Below, piece after piece: positions 25,584 through 35,324 of a DNA stretch of 64,000 bases. Made by a program: the position numbers and the translations under genes. The DNA is taken from assembly GCF_030124175.1 (NCBI RefSeq), contig NZ_JASKMT010000011.1, positions 121,005 to 185,004 of the forward strand, written 5' to 3'. Position 1 is the first letter of the stretch; each line of letters opens with the position of its first letter. Under the pieces are notes generated by a model, which saw nothing but the letters and a program-made list of their open reading frames with translations, made no database searches and had not been told where the DNA came from. The stretch comes from Streptomyces sp. 549 (GTDB taxonomy: Bacteria > Actinomycetota > Actinomycetes > Streptomycetales > Streptomycetaceae).

Positions 25584-27605
25584 CTACCTCGCCGGCAGCA
25601 GCCGCACGTCGGCCGCCTTCACGAAGGCGACCCGGTGGCCGAACTGGATCTGGTGGTACTCCTCCCCGCGCACGACGGTGTGCCCCTTCGGGTCGAAGGT
25701 GCGCGCCGACAGGTACTCCGCGTGAGTGGTGAGCCCCCGCACGTACCGCTGGCCGGCGGCCAGCGTGTACGGCAGCGGCGACACCTCCTGCACCGGGACC
25801 CCCGCCGGGTAGGCGTCCCGCTCCGGGTACGCCCGTCCGTAGACCCGTACCGACGTGCGGCCCGGCGCCGCCTCCACCAACGTGCCGGTGGTGCGCACGG
25901 CCGTCGGCCGGTCCACCGGATCGCGGAACCACGCCTTGCCACCCAGGTACCAGATCGCCGTCCACTCCCCGCTCCGCCCGGCCACCGCGTACTGCTGGCC
26001 GGTGGCCGCGCGTGCGCCGATGTCGTTCACTCCGTCGGTCGAGGGGCTGCCGTCCGGCCGCAGACCCGCGTCCCTGACGAGCGGGGACGTGGCGTCCGGC
26101 GCGGTGTGCAGCCGGACCGCCGACGAACCCCGTGCCGGGCAGCGGGCCGGAGTGCCGTCGCAGCGTGTGTACACCGGCCGGTGCGCGTCGTGGTCCGGGC
26201 GCACCGTGACCACCTCGCCCTCGGCCGGGGCCCGGCCCGCGGCGGCGCCTCCCGGCCGGCCGGCGCCGTCGCGCGGCTCGGCCTCGAAGGGCGCGCCCAG
26301 CAGGTCGAAGTAGTGCCGCCAGTCCCAGTACGGGCCCGGGTCGGTGTGCATGCCGCGGACGGCGGACGGGGTGCCGCCGGGCACGTTGTCGTGGCCGATG
26401 ACGTGCTGCCGGTCCAGCGGGACGTCGAACCGCTCGGCCAGGTACCGCACCAGGCGGGCCGAGGACCGGTACATGACCTCGGTGTACCAGGCGTCCGGGG
26501 CGGTGAGGAAACCCTCGTGCTCCAGGCCCACGGACTTGCTGTTGACGTACCAGTTCCCGGCGTGCCACGCCACGTCGCGGGTCCGCACGTGCTGTGCCAC
26601 GTGGCCGTCGGAGGACCGCAGCGTGTAGTGCCAGGAGACCGAACGCGGATTGCGCACCATGCCGAGTGCACCCTCCCAGTACCCCTCCACGTCGTGCACC
26701 ACCAGGTACTCGATCCGCTGCGACGCGGGCCGCCCGGAGCGGTCGTGGTTGCCGTAGTCGGTGCCGCCGTCCGCGCCCGGGTACTCCTCGCGGGGAGCGG
26801 GCACCGACTCGCAGGACACTTCGGCCGGGCACTCCGGCACCAGCGCCGACCTGAGTGACGGCAGTTCCAGCAGGGCCAGTTGGCGGGTGTCGGGCGCCAC
26901 CTTCCGGGTCGGCGGCAGCACCACAGCCTCCCCGGTGTCAGTGGTGCGCCGCTGCCCCGCACGCAGGACGGTGAACACCTCGTCGGCGAAGAAGCGTGCC
27001 GCGCGGCTGCTGTCCGCGGCCGGGTAGGAGGCCACCGCCGCGTACCAGCGCGCCGGGTCGCCGCTCGCGGGCAGTCCCAGGTCGCGCTGCGCCCGCGCCA
27101 GCAGCGCGGCCCCGCCGCTGATGCCCGCCGCCCGGTCGGTGCGCAGGTGGGACGCGGGCAGTCCGGTCAGGCGCGCCGCGCGCTCCAGCGTGCGCAGCCG
27201 TGCGGGCAGCCGGTCTGTGTCCGGCAGGGCGGTGACCCCCTTCCGCGCCGCGCGGGCGTCGTCGCCGCGCGGGTCCTCGGCCCCGGCATGGTGGTGCCGG
27301 CTGTCGGCGAGCGCGGCCTCGGCGTCGGTCAGGTGCATCGGGCCGTAGCCACCCGAGACGCTGGGAGCGCCGCCGTGGGAGTCCCACCGCGACTGCAGGA
27401 ACGACACCGCCAGCAGCACCCGCTCCGGCACACCGTGGCGTTCCGCGGCGTCGCGGAACTCGCGCTGCAGCGCGGACCCGGCGCGTGGCTCCACCGCCGC
27501 GGGACGGGCAGCGGACAGCAGCGGCACAGCCATCGCCACCGCGGCCAGCGCGGCACCCGCGGCCCGCAGTCTGATCCGGGACGGGTGGGGAACGACGCGG
27601 CGCAC
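25584..27605 (-). CDS. Secreted N-acetylmuramoyl-L-alanine amidase (amidase_2)
   Basis: The 673-residue protein has a signal peptide (R-I-R-L-R-A-A-G, then an Ala/Val-rich core to about residue 35). A transglycosylase-like N-terminal module follows (R-H-G-V-P-E-R-V-L-L-A-V-S-F-L-Q-S-R-W). The zinc amidase domain lies at about 300-460, with V-V-H-D-V-E-G, H-A-G-N-W-Y-V-N, G-L-E-H-E-G-F and M-H-T-D-P-G-P-Y-W-D as the metal and catalytic motifs. It cleaves the bond between muramic acid and the stem peptide outside the cell. The C-terminal 200 residues may bind cell wall. GGAGG lies five bases before GTG 27605. The gene is monocistronic. Confidence 0.92.
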   Translation of the reverse strand: MRRVVPHPSRIRLRAAGAALAAVAMAVPLLSAARPAAVEPRAGSALQREFRDAAERHGVPERVLLAVSFLQSRWDSHGGAPSVSGGYGPMHLTDAEAALADSRHHHAGAEDPRGDDARAARKGVTALPDTDRLPARLRTLERAARLTGLPASHLRTDRAAGISGGAALLARAQRDLGLPASGDPARWYAAVASYPAADSSRAARFFADEVFTVLRAGQRRTTDTGEAVVLPPTRKVAPDTRQLALLELPSLRSALVPECPAEVSCESVPAPREEYPGADGGTDYGNHDRSGRPASQRIEYLVVHDVEGYWEGALGMVRNPRSVSWHYTLRSSDGHVAQHVRTRDVAWHAGNWYVNSKSVGLEHEGFLTAPDAWYTEVMYRSSARLVRYLAERFDVPLDRQHVIGHDNVPGGTPSAVRGMHTDPGPYWDWRHYFDLLGAPFEAEPRDGAGRPGGAAAGRAPAEGEVVTVRPDHDAHRPVYTRCDGTPARCPARGSSAVRLHTAPDATSPLVRDAGLRPDGSPSTDGVNDIGARAATGQQYAVAGRSGEWTAIWYLGGKAWFRDPVDRPTAVRTTGTLVEAAPGRTSVRVYGRAYPERDAYPAGVPVQEVSPLPYTLAAGQRYVRGLTTHAEYLSARTFDPKGHTVVRGEEYHQIQFGHRVAFVKAADVRLLPAR

Positions 27606-27782
27606 GGCAGCCTCCAGGGGAAGCCGTGGCGGGACGGGCCCCGCCCATCGGCTGCCTCACAACTACCACCGGCTGACGGACCGTCAAAGGACCGTCGAGC
27701 CCAGGGGCGCGTCGCCCCCGGCCCGGCCGGCGTACCCCCGCCACGTGGACGGACGTGGCGGGACGTCGATCGGATGCGGGCG

Positions 27783-28898
27783 TCAGCGGGTGCCGACGGC
27801 GGCCCGCACCGCGCGTCTGGCCAGCGCGCAGTCGTCGTGCAGGCGGCGCAGCAGCAGCCGCTGCTCCTCGCCGGACGCCGGTACCCCGCCCTGCTCGCCG
27901 CCGCCCGTGCCGCCCACCGGTTCGCGCATCGTGCGCTGCACCGCCATCTCGCAGTTCCGCACCTCCCGGGTGAGGACCAGCATGAGGTTCACCAGGAAGG
28001 AGTCCCGGGCGGGTGTGCCGTCGCTCTGGGCCGTCTGGCTGATCTGGCGCCGCGCCACGGGGGAGTCGCCGAGGACCGACCACAGCGTGGCCAGGTCGTA
28101 GCCCGGCAGGTACCACCCGGCCTGCTCCCAGTCGACCAGGACCGGCCCGGTCGGGGAGAGCAGCACGTTGGCCGGCAGCGCGTCGCCGTGGCAGAACTGC
28201 CAGGAGGGACGGGTACGGCCACCGGGGTGGGCCACCCCGTGCAGCAGCTTGTGCAGGTCGTCGAGGTCGCGGTCGGTCAGCAGGCCGAGTTCGTGGAAAC
28301 GCGCCAGTCGGGTGCCGTAGTCCAGCGGCCGCTCGAACATGCCGGTGGGCGGACGCCATCCGTTGAGGCGGGTCACCGCCCCCAGCACCGTTCGCAGGTC
28401 GGCGCGCTGAGGGCTGCCGGCCGGGTGCCGGTGCGCGGCGGCAGGTCTGCCGGGCAGGCGCTCGATGACCAGTGTGCAGTTGTCGGGATCGGCGGCGATC
28501 AGGCGCGGCACCCTGACCGGCGGCCGGTGGCGGACGAAGGAGCGGTAGGCCGCTATCTCCTGCCGGAATCCGGCAGTCCACGCGGGGGAGTGGTCCAGCA
28601 GGCACTTGGCGATGGCGGGGGTGCGGCCGATGGTGCCCGCGAGGATCACCGTCCGACCGCTGCGCCGCAGTACCTGCACCGGGTGGAAGTCGGGGCAGAT
28701 CCGGTGCACCGAACCGAGCGCGGCCCGCAGGCGCGCACCCTGCGCGCCGGAGAGGTCGAGCCGTCCGCTCAGCGGTGGCGACGCACCGGGGGACGCGGGT
28801 CCGAGCGGCCGCCGCGTCCGTTCCTGGGTGACGGCTCCGGTGTAGTGCTGGAACCGGGGCCGGGGCGGGGCGGACACGGGGGATGTTGCTTGATACAT
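27783..28898 (-). CDS. Aminoglycoside-phosphotransferase-fold protein
   Basis: The 371-residue protein starts [20 protein letters not shown]. It contains an APH/choline-kinase-type fold with Brenner motif [12 protein letters not shown] and metal motif V-L-V-D-W-E-Q-A-G. The N-lobe is present with A-K-C-L-L as the probable ATP-contact Lys. A small-molecule or macrolide kinase role is possible, but the N-terminal 60 residues and conserved position beside an nsdA-like gene suggest a Streptomyces-specific housekeeping or developmental role (inference). ATG 28898 is preferred over the upstream start because the homologous start sequence is familiar. Confidence 0.8.
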   Translation of the reverse strand: MYQATSPVSAPPRPRFQHYTGAVTQERTRRPLGPASPGASPPLSGRLDLSGAQGARLRAALGSVHRICPDFHPVQVLRRSGRTVILAGTIGRTPAIAKCLLDHSPAWTAGFRQEIAAYRSFVRHRPPVRVPRLIAADPDNCTLVIERLPGRPAAAHRHPAGSPQRADLRTVLGAVTRLNGWRPPTGMFERPLDYGTRLARFHELGLLTDRDLDDLHKLLHGVAHPGGRTRPSWQFCHGDALPANVLLSPTGPVLVDWEQAGWYLPGYDLATLWSVLGDSPVARRQISQTAQSDGTPARDSFLVNLMLVLTREVRNCEMAVQRTMREPVGGTGGGEQGGVPASGEEQRLLLRRLHDDCALARRAVRAAVGTR

Positions 28899-29097
28899 GA
28901 GCTGGCCGAATCCCTTCGTGCGCCGACAGATGGACGCGCGCCCCCGGCCCGGTCGGAACAAACCGTGCGCATGTCGGTCGCGCACGGTTCACATCAGGCT
29001 GTGTCGCACCCTGGGGAATGCCGTCAGCCGCCTGGTGGAGACCGGGCCGGGGTGGCGCGCTTCCTACAGGACACCCACGAACGGGTGGCACACCACT

Positions 29098-29125
29098 TGG
29101 CGAACCCTGGCGAACCCTGGCGAAT
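29098..29125. repeat. 10-bp tandem repeats upstream of the nsdA-like gene
   Basis: TGGCGAACCC occurs twice in tandem (29098-29107, 29108-29117), followed by TGGCGAAT. The 10-base period equals one helical turn, and the array lies 61 bases upstream of the start codon. It may be an operator array. Confidence 0.6.
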
Positions 29126-29185
29126 GCTCGCAGGGCCCATTTCCGGCAGTTACTGTCAACTCAGCCGAGAACCTGGGGGCTTGAA

Positions 29186-30679
29186 GTGAACAAAGGACCC
29201 AACACCCGTCTGTCGGACCTGTTCGGCCTGGCCGGATGGTCCAAGGGCGAACTCGCCCGGTTGGTCAACCGGCACGCGGCGGCCATGGGCCATCCGCAGC
29301 TGGCCACCGACACCTCCCGGGTGCGGCGCTGGATCGACATGGGGGAGTCCCCCCGCGAGCCGGTGCCGAAGGTGCTGGCGTCCCTGTTCACCGAGCGACT
29401 CGGCCGTGTCGTGACCATCGAGGATCTCGGGTTCGGCCGGCCAGGAGCAGCACGACGGCAGTCCGTGCATGGACTGCCCTGGGCACCTGAGCAGACCGCC
29501 GCGGTCCTCACCGAATTCACGGGAATGGACCTCATGCTCAACCGACGCGGCTTGGTGGGCGCGGGTGCCGCGCTCGCGGCAGGCTCAGCCCTGCACAGCT
29601 CACTGCACGACTGGCTGCTGGCCGATCCGGCCCCGGCCTTCTCCGCCCCGGCGTACGACCCTCGGACCACCGCCGAGGCGGCCGGGTACGACACCTACGA
29701 AGCGGCCCCCGTCGGCTCCCAGGAGATCGACGCACTGGAACGCTCGGTGGAGGTGTTCCGCGCCTGGGACGCCCAGCGCGGCGGCGGACTCCAGCGCAAG
29801 GCGGTCGTCGGGCAGCTCAACGAGGTGGGCGGCATGCTCGGCCACCACCATCCCGAGCACCTGCAGCGCAGGCTGTGGGGGGTGGCGGCGAACCTGGCGG
29901 TCCTCGCCGGCTGGATGTCGCACGACGTGGGCCTGGAGCCCACCGCCCAGAAGTACTTCGTGATCGCGGCGCACGCGGCACGGGAGGGCGGCGACCGGCC
30001 GCGGGCGGGCGAGGCGCTCTCCCGCGCCGCCCGCCAGATGGTCCACCTGGGACGCCCGGACGACGCCCTGGACCTGATGAAGCTGGCGAGGAGCGGTTCG
30101 GGTGAGCAGATGCTGCCCCGGACCCGCGCGATGCTGCACACCATCGAGGCGTGGGCGCAGGCATCGATGGGCCGCGGACAGGCGATGCGGCGGACCCTGG
30201 GCGAGGCCGAGGAGCTGTTCGTCTCCGACAAGGGCGACGTGCCGCCGCCGAGCTGGATGCAGATGTTCGACGAGGCGGACCTGCACGGCATGCAGGCCCT
30301 GGCGTTCCGCACGCTCGCCGAGCACGACCCCGGTGCCGCGCGGATCGCCGAGAAGCACGCCAAGCAGGCCCTCCTGCTCCGGGAGAGCAACCGGGACCGG
30401 TCGAAGATCTTCGACTACATCTCGCTCGCCTCGGCGTGCTTCATCGCCGACGACCCCGAGCAGGCGGACCGGTACGCGCGCCTGGCGCTGGTCTCCATCG
30501 GGGACAACTCCTCCCACCGCACATGGGACCGGCTGCGGGAGATGTACCGGCTCACCGGCCAGTACTCCGGCTACGCGAAGATCGAGGACCTGCGGGAGGA
30601 GATCCAGTCGGCGCTGCCCCGGAAGCCGCGCGGCAGCGGCGCGAGCGGCGTCAAGAGCCCCAAGGAGCTGAGGGTGTAG
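29186..30679 (+). CDS. nsdA: NsdA-type developmental regulator
   Basis: The 497-residue protein has an N-terminal helix-turn-helix-like region (L-F-G-L-A-G-W-S-K-G-E-L-A-R-L-V-N-R and D-T-S-R-V-R-R-W-I-D-M-G-E) and a long TPR-like helical C-terminal region. This matches NsdA of S. coelicolor, a negative regulator of sporulation and antibiotic production. The R-R-G-L-V-G-A-G-A-A-L-A segment resembles a cryptic signal or short hydrophobic helix around 125-140. GTG 29186 follows GGGGG at a good distance. It is divergent from the phosphotransferase-like gene. The name rests on recalled similarity. Confidence 0.8.
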   Translation: MNKGPNTRLSDLFGLAGWSKGELARLVNRHAAAMGHPQLATDTSRVRRWIDMGESPREPVPKVLASLFTERLGRVVTIEDLGFGRPGAARRQSVHGLPWAPEQTAAVLTEFTGMDLMLNRRGLVGAGAALAAGSALHSSLHDWLLADPAPAFSAPAYDPRTTAEAAGYDTYEAAPVGSQEIDALERSVEVFRAWDAQRGGGLQRKAVVGQLNEVGGMLGHHHPEHLQRRLWGVAANLAVLAGWMSHDVGLEPTAQKYFVIAAHAAREGGDRPRAGEALSRAARQMVHLGRPDDALDLMKLARSGSGEQMLPRTRAMLHTIEAWAQASMGRGQAMRRTLGEAEELFVSDKGDVPPPSWMQMFDEADLHGMQALAFRTLAEHDPGAARIAEKHAKQALLLRESNRDRSKIFDYISLASACFIADDPEQADRYARLALVSIGDNSSHRTWDRLREMYRLTGQYSGYAKIEDLREEIQSALPRKPRGSGASGVKSPKELRV

Positions 30680-30728
30680 CCGCCCCTCCCGGCGGTCGTC
30701 GGCGGTCGTCGGCGGTGAGGCAGACCCG

Positions 30729-32183
30729 TCAGCCGCCGACCCGGGCGACCAGCGCGCAGCCGTCGTCCTCCCGTTCCGTGCCGAACTCCTCCACCACGAT
30801 GCGCACGCACTCACGTGCGGTGCGGGCCATGCCGAGGCGCGGGCCGAGCGCCAGCAGGCGTTCCGTGCCGGACTGCTGCTCGGGGCCGAAGTGCCCCGCG
30901 CGGGGGGCCAGTCCGTCGGTGTGCAGCACGAGCAGGTCACCCGGCCGAAGGTGCTCGGTGCGCTGACCGTAGACGGCACCGCTGGTGGCACCCAGCAGAA
31001 CGCCGTCGGGCTGCGGCAGCGCCCGGCCCAGGCCCTCCCGGAAGAGCAGCGGCGCGGGATGGCCTGCCTGGGCCCAGGTGAGTAACCCGGTGCGCGGTTC
31101 GTAGCGGCAGCACAGCGCACTTCCGAGCGCGGGCTGCGCGGCGGCGTCCAGCAGGTGGTTGAGGTGGCCCATCAGGACGCCCGGGGCGACACCGGCGACG
31201 GCCATGCCGCGGACCGCGCCGAGCAGCATGGCCATGCCCGAAGTGGCCGCCACACCGTGGCCGGTGAGGTCGCCGACGCTGAGCAGCGCGCTGCCGTCGG
31301 GCAGTTCCATGGCGTCGTACCAGTCACCGCCGATCAGCGCGCTGGTCACCGAGGGGAGGTAGTGCGCCGCCACGTCCAGGCCGCCGGTGGCCGGCTCGCG
31401 GTGCGGGAACCGCAACGGGCCCTGCCACGGCGGCAGCACGGCTTCCTGGAGTTCGACCGCGAGCCGGTGCTCGGTCTCGGCGGCGTGCTGTTCGTGCCGC
31501 AGTGACTCGGTGGTGTCCCGCACCTCCTTCTCCGTGCGCCGCAGTGCGCTGACGTCGCGCACCACGGCCCACAGCGAGAGCGTGCAGCCGTCGCCGTCCA
31601 GTACTGGCTCGCCGGACATGTGCAGGGTGCGCATGTCACCGTCCGGCCGCACGATGCGGAACTCGCCGTCGACCGGCTTCCCGTCGACCAGGCAGTCCGT
31701 GACGGCCTCCATCATCCAGACCTGGTCGTCGGGCAGCAGCCAGGCGGGCAGCTCGTCCAGGGAGAGGGGTCCGTCAGCGGGCTCCCGGCCGAAGATCACG
31801 AACAGCTCCGGTGACCACTGCACCTCGTCGGTGCGCAGGTTCCACTCGGCGCTGCCGGTGCGCCCCGGCGCGGCGGCGCCGCGCTGTGAGGGGCCCTGGG
31901 ACGCGGTACGCGCCGCGGGCACCCCGGGAGTCGGGGGGCCGTCGCGCAGCTGATCCAACTGGCGTCCGACGTCGTCGAGTTGCTGCACCGCCAGGGAGCA
32001 CAGCGCTCGCTGCCACCGCTGTCTGGCGCCCTCGCCGTCCGGCTGGCCGTCCGTGTCGACCGCTCCCTGGCGCACGGCGTCCAGAGAACCGCGCAACCGG
32101 CGGGCCTGGGAGATGAGGGAGTCGAGGGTGCCCCGCTCGGCCACTTCGGCGGCGGGACGGTCCGCGGGGACATGGGAGGGCAT
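30729..32183 (-). CDS. PAS-domain SpoIIE-type (PP2C) phosphatase
   Basis: The 484-residue protein has an N-terminal helical region, a PAS domain (about 120-235: W-N-L-R-T-D-E-V-Q-W-S and G-E-F-R-I-V-R-P-D-G) and a PP2C-SpoIIE phosphatase domain. Metal-site motifs G-G-D-W-Y-D, G-D-L-T-G-H-G, A-G-H-P-A-P-L-L, H-T-D-G-L and D-D-G-C-A-L are intact, so it should be active. Such proteins dephosphorylate anti-anti-sigma factors. The target is not encoded nearby. ATG 32183 has CGGAG six bases upstream. It is convergent with the nsdA-like gene. Confidence 0.9.
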   Translation of the reverse strand: MPSHVPADRPAAEVAERGTLDSLISQARRLRGSLDAVRQGAVDTDGQPDGEGARQRWQRALCSLAVQQLDDVGRQLDQLRDGPPTPGVPAARTASQGPSQRGAAAPGRTGSAEWNLRTDEVQWSPELFVIFGREPADGPLSLDELPAWLLPDDQVWMMEAVTDCLVDGKPVDGEFRIVRPDGDMRTLHMSGEPVLDGDGCTLSLWAVVRDVSALRRTEKEVRDTTESLRHEQHAAETEHRLAVELQEAVLPPWQGPLRFPHREPATGGLDVAAHYLPSVTSALIGGDWYDAMELPDGSALLSVGDLTGHGVAATSGMAMLLGAVRGMAVAGVAPGVLMGHLNHLLDAAAQPALGSALCCRYEPRTGLLTWAQAGHPAPLLFREGLGRALPQPDGVLLGATSGAVYGQRTEHLRPGDLLVLHTDGLAPRAGHFGPEQQSGTERLLALGPRLGMARTARECVRIVVEEFGTEREDDGCALVARVGG

Positions 32184-32481
32184 CGCGTACTCCGATACGG
32201 GCGTTTCACCGGCGGACGCCGGGACAGGAGGGCCGGTTACGACTCTTGCACAGTGTGCGACGGTCCGTAAGGGATTCGGCGACACCCGATACGGTGGTGC
32301 TTCCGGCATATGTCAACGGCGCGACGGTTGCAGGCGCCGTCCCCCCGGCCCTCGCCGCCGGCCACCGCCGAAGGTAGGCTGCGCCCTTCGTACCGCTCTC
32401 CGCGGCCCCACGCAACCCTCCCACCGGCGGTTTTGCCGGACGAACCGTAAATCCCGTTGCCAGTCGAACACCCCGCACCGG

Positions 32482-33942
32482 ATGCTGACCCCTATGTACG
32501 CCGAACACGTCGATCCAGACATAGCGCCCAGCGGCACGCTGCTCGGCCTCCTGCAGCGGGGCCGCGGTGACGGCACCCTGCACGCGCTGGCGGCACCCCG
32601 TCCCGAGGCCCTGGCCGCGCTGCGCCGGTGCCTGCTGAACGATCCCCGGCGGGACTGGCAACTGGAGCACCGTTCGCTGTACTACGCCCGGCTGCACACC
32701 GAGCTGGCCGCGCCACTCGACGCGATCGAGGAGCACCTCTTCGCCCCCGAGGACGGCGCCGAGACCGGCGAGGAGCGCACCGGCCTCGCCCTGTCGGTGC
32801 TGGGGCACCTCGCCTCCTACGGGGACACCGGGGCCCTAGAGCTGCTGCGTCGCTACGCCGCCCGCGGCGCCAACTGGCAGTGGGCGCTCGACGAGCTGGC
32901 GGTGCGCGACGACGACGAGGGCCTGCGCGCCCTGGGAGCGGCGGTGCTCGACCGCTTCCCCCGCACCGCCGAGGGGGACGCCGAGCTGGCACTGGCCCTG
33001 CGGGACGCCTTCGAGCCGCGCCCGTGGCGGCTGTGGGAGGAGGACCCGCACCGCCCCGAGCAGCGGGAGCGCCTGGTCCGCGCCCGCGAGCAGCACTCCT
33101 TCGACCGCTGGGCGAAGCAGATGCGGGCCGCCGGCCCCCGCCCGGGCTGGAGCGTGCGCGAGATCCTGGAGTGGGCCGCCGACGGCTGCCTCGACCGGGA
33201 CGCCGACCCGGCGGACGAGCGCCGCCAGGCACGGGAGGCCGCCGCCGCCCGCTGCCTCGCCGCGGTCGCCGGCCCGCAGGACCGCGAGGAGTTGCTCCGT
33301 GCCGCCCGAGGCGGTCCCGACGCCGCCCGTGCCGCCGCCCTGCGGCACCTCGCCGAACGCGGCGACCGCGAGTCCCTGGACCTGATCGAGGCCGCCGTCG
33401 TCGCCGGTCCCGCGCCGGTCGCCGAGGCCGCCTGCGCCGCCTTCGCCCGCATGCGCAGCGTCGCCGCCCTGGACCGCGCCCGCCGCTGGGCCGTCCGGGC
33501 GGACGCCCTGGGCGTGGAGGCGGCCACCATGCTCGCCTGCCGCGGCGGTGCCCGCGACGGGCAGGCGGTGCTGGCCGCCGTGCTGCGGACCGCCCGGGCC
33601 GAGGGGCCCGACAGCCAGCGGCTGTGGCCGCTGGTCGAGGGGCTCGGCAGGCTCACCGTGGAGCGTGCCGCACCGGTGCTGCGCCACCTCTACCGGGAGA
33701 CGTGCTCCTCCCGGCTGCGCGGCATCACCGCCCGCGCCCTCGCCGCCACCGATCCGTCCTTCGCGGCCGGCTTCGCCATCGAGTGCCTGTGGGACTGCGA
33801 GGAGTCCACCCGGGAACTCGCGGCCCGGCACGCCACCACCGGTGACGTGCGCGTCGTGGAGCGGCTGCGGCGGCTGGCCACCGACCCGGCCGAGGAGGCC
33901 GGAGTGCAGAGCGCCGTCCGCGGCCGGCTGGGCTCCGCCTGA
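32482..33942 (+). CDS. HEAT-repeat protein
   Basis: The protein has 486 residues from ATG 32482 (ATG 32494 is equally possible; neither has a good ribosome site). It consists of paired helices with Ala- and Leu-rich heptads typical of HEAT/PBS-lyase-type repeats, for example A-A-A-L-R-H-L-A-E-R-G-D-R-E-S-L-D-L-I-E. It opens with Y-A-E-H-V-D-P-D-I-A-P-S-G-T-L-L-G-L-L. There are no catalytic motifs, signal peptide or membrane helices. It is probably a protein-binding scaffold. The protein is conserved in Streptomyces by recollection but has no assigned role. Confidence 0.8.
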   Translation: MLTPMYAEHVDPDIAPSGTLLGLLQRGRGDGTLHALAAPRPEALAALRRCLLNDPRRDWQLEHRSLYYARLHTELAAPLDAIEEHLFAPEDGAETGEERTGLALSVLGHLASYGDTGALELLRRYAARGANWQWALDELAVRDDDEGLRALGAAVLDRFPRTAEGDAELALALRDAFEPRPWRLWEEDPHRPEQRERLVRAREQHSFDRWAKQMRAAGPRPGWSVREILEWAADGCLDRDADPADERRQAREAAAARCLAAVAGPQDREELLRAARGGPDAARAAALRHLAERGDRESLDLIEAAVVAGPAPVAEAACAAFARMRSVAALDRARRWAVRADALGVEAATMLACRGGARDGQAVLAAVLRTARAEGPDSQRLWPLVEGLGRLTVERAAPVLRHLYRETCSSRLRGITARALAATDPSFAAGFAIECLWDCEESTRELAARHATTGDVRVVERLRRLATDPAEEAGVQSAVRGRLGSA

Positions 33943-34115
33943 GCAGCCCGGACGTCCGTCGTCCGCCGGGGCGCCCGGGCCCACCGGCTCGTCAACGGAC
34001 CCGCCGACACCCACCGACCACCCGCCGCACCCCCGCGCCAAGACCTCACGGACCGTTCCCCTCCCGGCCACACGGCCGTGGCCCCGGGCACGGCCGCGGT
34101 GGCGAGAACCGGGGC

Positions 34116-35240
34116 ATGCGCGTAGCCCTCGTGACCGAGTCCTACCCTCCCGACGTCAACGGTGTGGCCCACTGCGCCGTGCAGACCGCCCGCCACCTGG
34201 TCCGCCGCGGCCACGACGTGCTGGTCGTCGCTCCCGCCCCGGCACCGGGCACCGACCTGCCGCAGGACGGCCCGGCCCCCGTCGTGCACATCCCTTCGCT
34301 CCCACTGCCCGGCTACCCGCAGGTGCGGGTGGCGCTGCCCGGCCGCCGGCTGCGCGCTGCGCTGGCCGCCCACCGTCCGGACGTCGTCCACCTCGCCGGC
34401 CCCTTCGTCCTGGGCGTGCGCGGCATGGCGGTCGCCGCCCGGTTGGGACGGCCCGCGGTCGCCGTCTACCAGACCGACCTCGCCGGATACGCCCGCACCT
34501 ACCTCGGCGCCGGCGAGGCCGCCGCCTGGCGCCGGATACGCGCCGTGCACAGCGCCGCCGACCTGACGCTCGCCCCCTCCTCGCCCGCCGCCGCGGACCT
34601 CGCCGCGCACGGCGTGCCGCGCGTGCGGCTGTGGGGGCGCGGCGTCGACACGGCGCGCTTCCGCCCGGAGCTGCGCGACGAGGCGCTGCGCCGCAGCTGG
34701 GCGCCCGGCGGCGAGCTGGTGGTGGGCTACGTCGGCCGGCTCGCGCCGGAGAAGCACGTGGAGGTGCTGGCCGGCTTGGGCGCGCTTGACGGCGTGCGGA
34801 CCGTCGTGGTCGGCGACGGGCCCAGCGAGGCGGCCCTGCGCACCGCCCTGCCCGGCGCACGGTTCCTGGGCCGCCGCACCGGTGCCGAACTGGCCCGCGT
34901 CTACGCCTCGCTGGACGTCTTCGTGCACACCGGCCCGTTCGAGACGTTCTGCCAGACGGTCCAGGAGGCCCAGGCCGCCGGGGTCGCCGTGGTGGCGCCC
35001 GCGGCGGGCGGGCCGCTGGACCTGGTCGCGCACGAACGCACCGGGCTGCTGGTGCCGCCGCTGGACGCCGCAGCGGTCCGCAGCGCGGTGCGCCGGCTGC
35101 GGGACGACGCGCCGCTGCGCCGCTCCCTCGCCGACGCCGGCCGCGCCGCGGTGGCCGGCCGCACCTGGGAGGCGGTCGGGGACCGCCTGCTGGAGCACTA
35201 CGCGCACGTCGTCCAGGCCCGCACCGCCCTCGCCCGCTGA
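34116..35240 (+). CDS. GT4 glycosyltransferase, probable GDP-mannose-dependent mannosyltransferase
   Basis: The 374-residue GT-B enzyme begins M-R-V-A-L-V-T-E-S-Y-P-P-D-V-N-G-V. It has the GT4 nucleotide-binding motifs G-Y-V-G-R-L-A-P-E-K-H, V-V-G-D-G-P and the E-x7-E region F-E-T-F-C-Q-T-V-Q-E-A. It resembles MgtA/PimB-type enzymes that mannosylate glycolipids at the inner membrane face. The standard family length and complete motifs argue for activity. The acceptor is unknown. A CACGGCCGTG palindrome lies at 34071-34080 upstream. The gene follows the HEAT gene after 173 bases. Confidence 0.88.
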   Translation: MRVALVTESYPPDVNGVAHCAVQTARHLVRRGHDVLVVAPAPAPGTDLPQDGPAPVVHIPSLPLPGYPQVRVALPGRRLRAALAAHRPDVVHLAGPFVLGVRGMAVAARLGRPAVAVYQTDLAGYARTYLGAGEAAAWRRIRAVHSAADLTLAPSSPAAADLAAHGVPRVRLWGRGVDTARFRPELRDEALRRSWAPGGELVVGYVGRLAPEKHVEVLAGLGALDGVRTVVVGDGPSEAALRTALPGARFLGRRTGAELARVYASLDVFVHTGPFETFCQTVQEAQAAGVAVVAPAAGGPLDLVAHERTGLLVPPLDAAAVRSAVRRLRDDAPLRRSLADAGRAAVAGRTWEAVGDRLLEHYAHVVQARTALAR

Positions 35241-35312
35241 TCCGCCGCCCCGCCCGTGCGCGGCCTGCCCGACCCGCCGCAGCGCGGCGTTCCACGGCAG
35301 GCCGCCACCTGG

Positions 35313-35318
35313 CACGAT
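35313..35318 (+). promoter_or_regulatory. -10-like CACGAT of a leaderless transcript
   Basis: CACGAT ends six bases before ATG 35325. There is no Shine-Dalgarno sequence. Confidence 0.35.
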
Positions 35319-35324
35319 GACGCC

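Noticed and set aside
34071..34095. CACGGCCGTG palindrome and GGCCGTG/CACGGCC hairpin upstream of the mannosyltransferase-like gene
   Set aside because: It is short and expected by chance in DNA of this composition. It could be a weak terminator, but the evidence is too thin to list.
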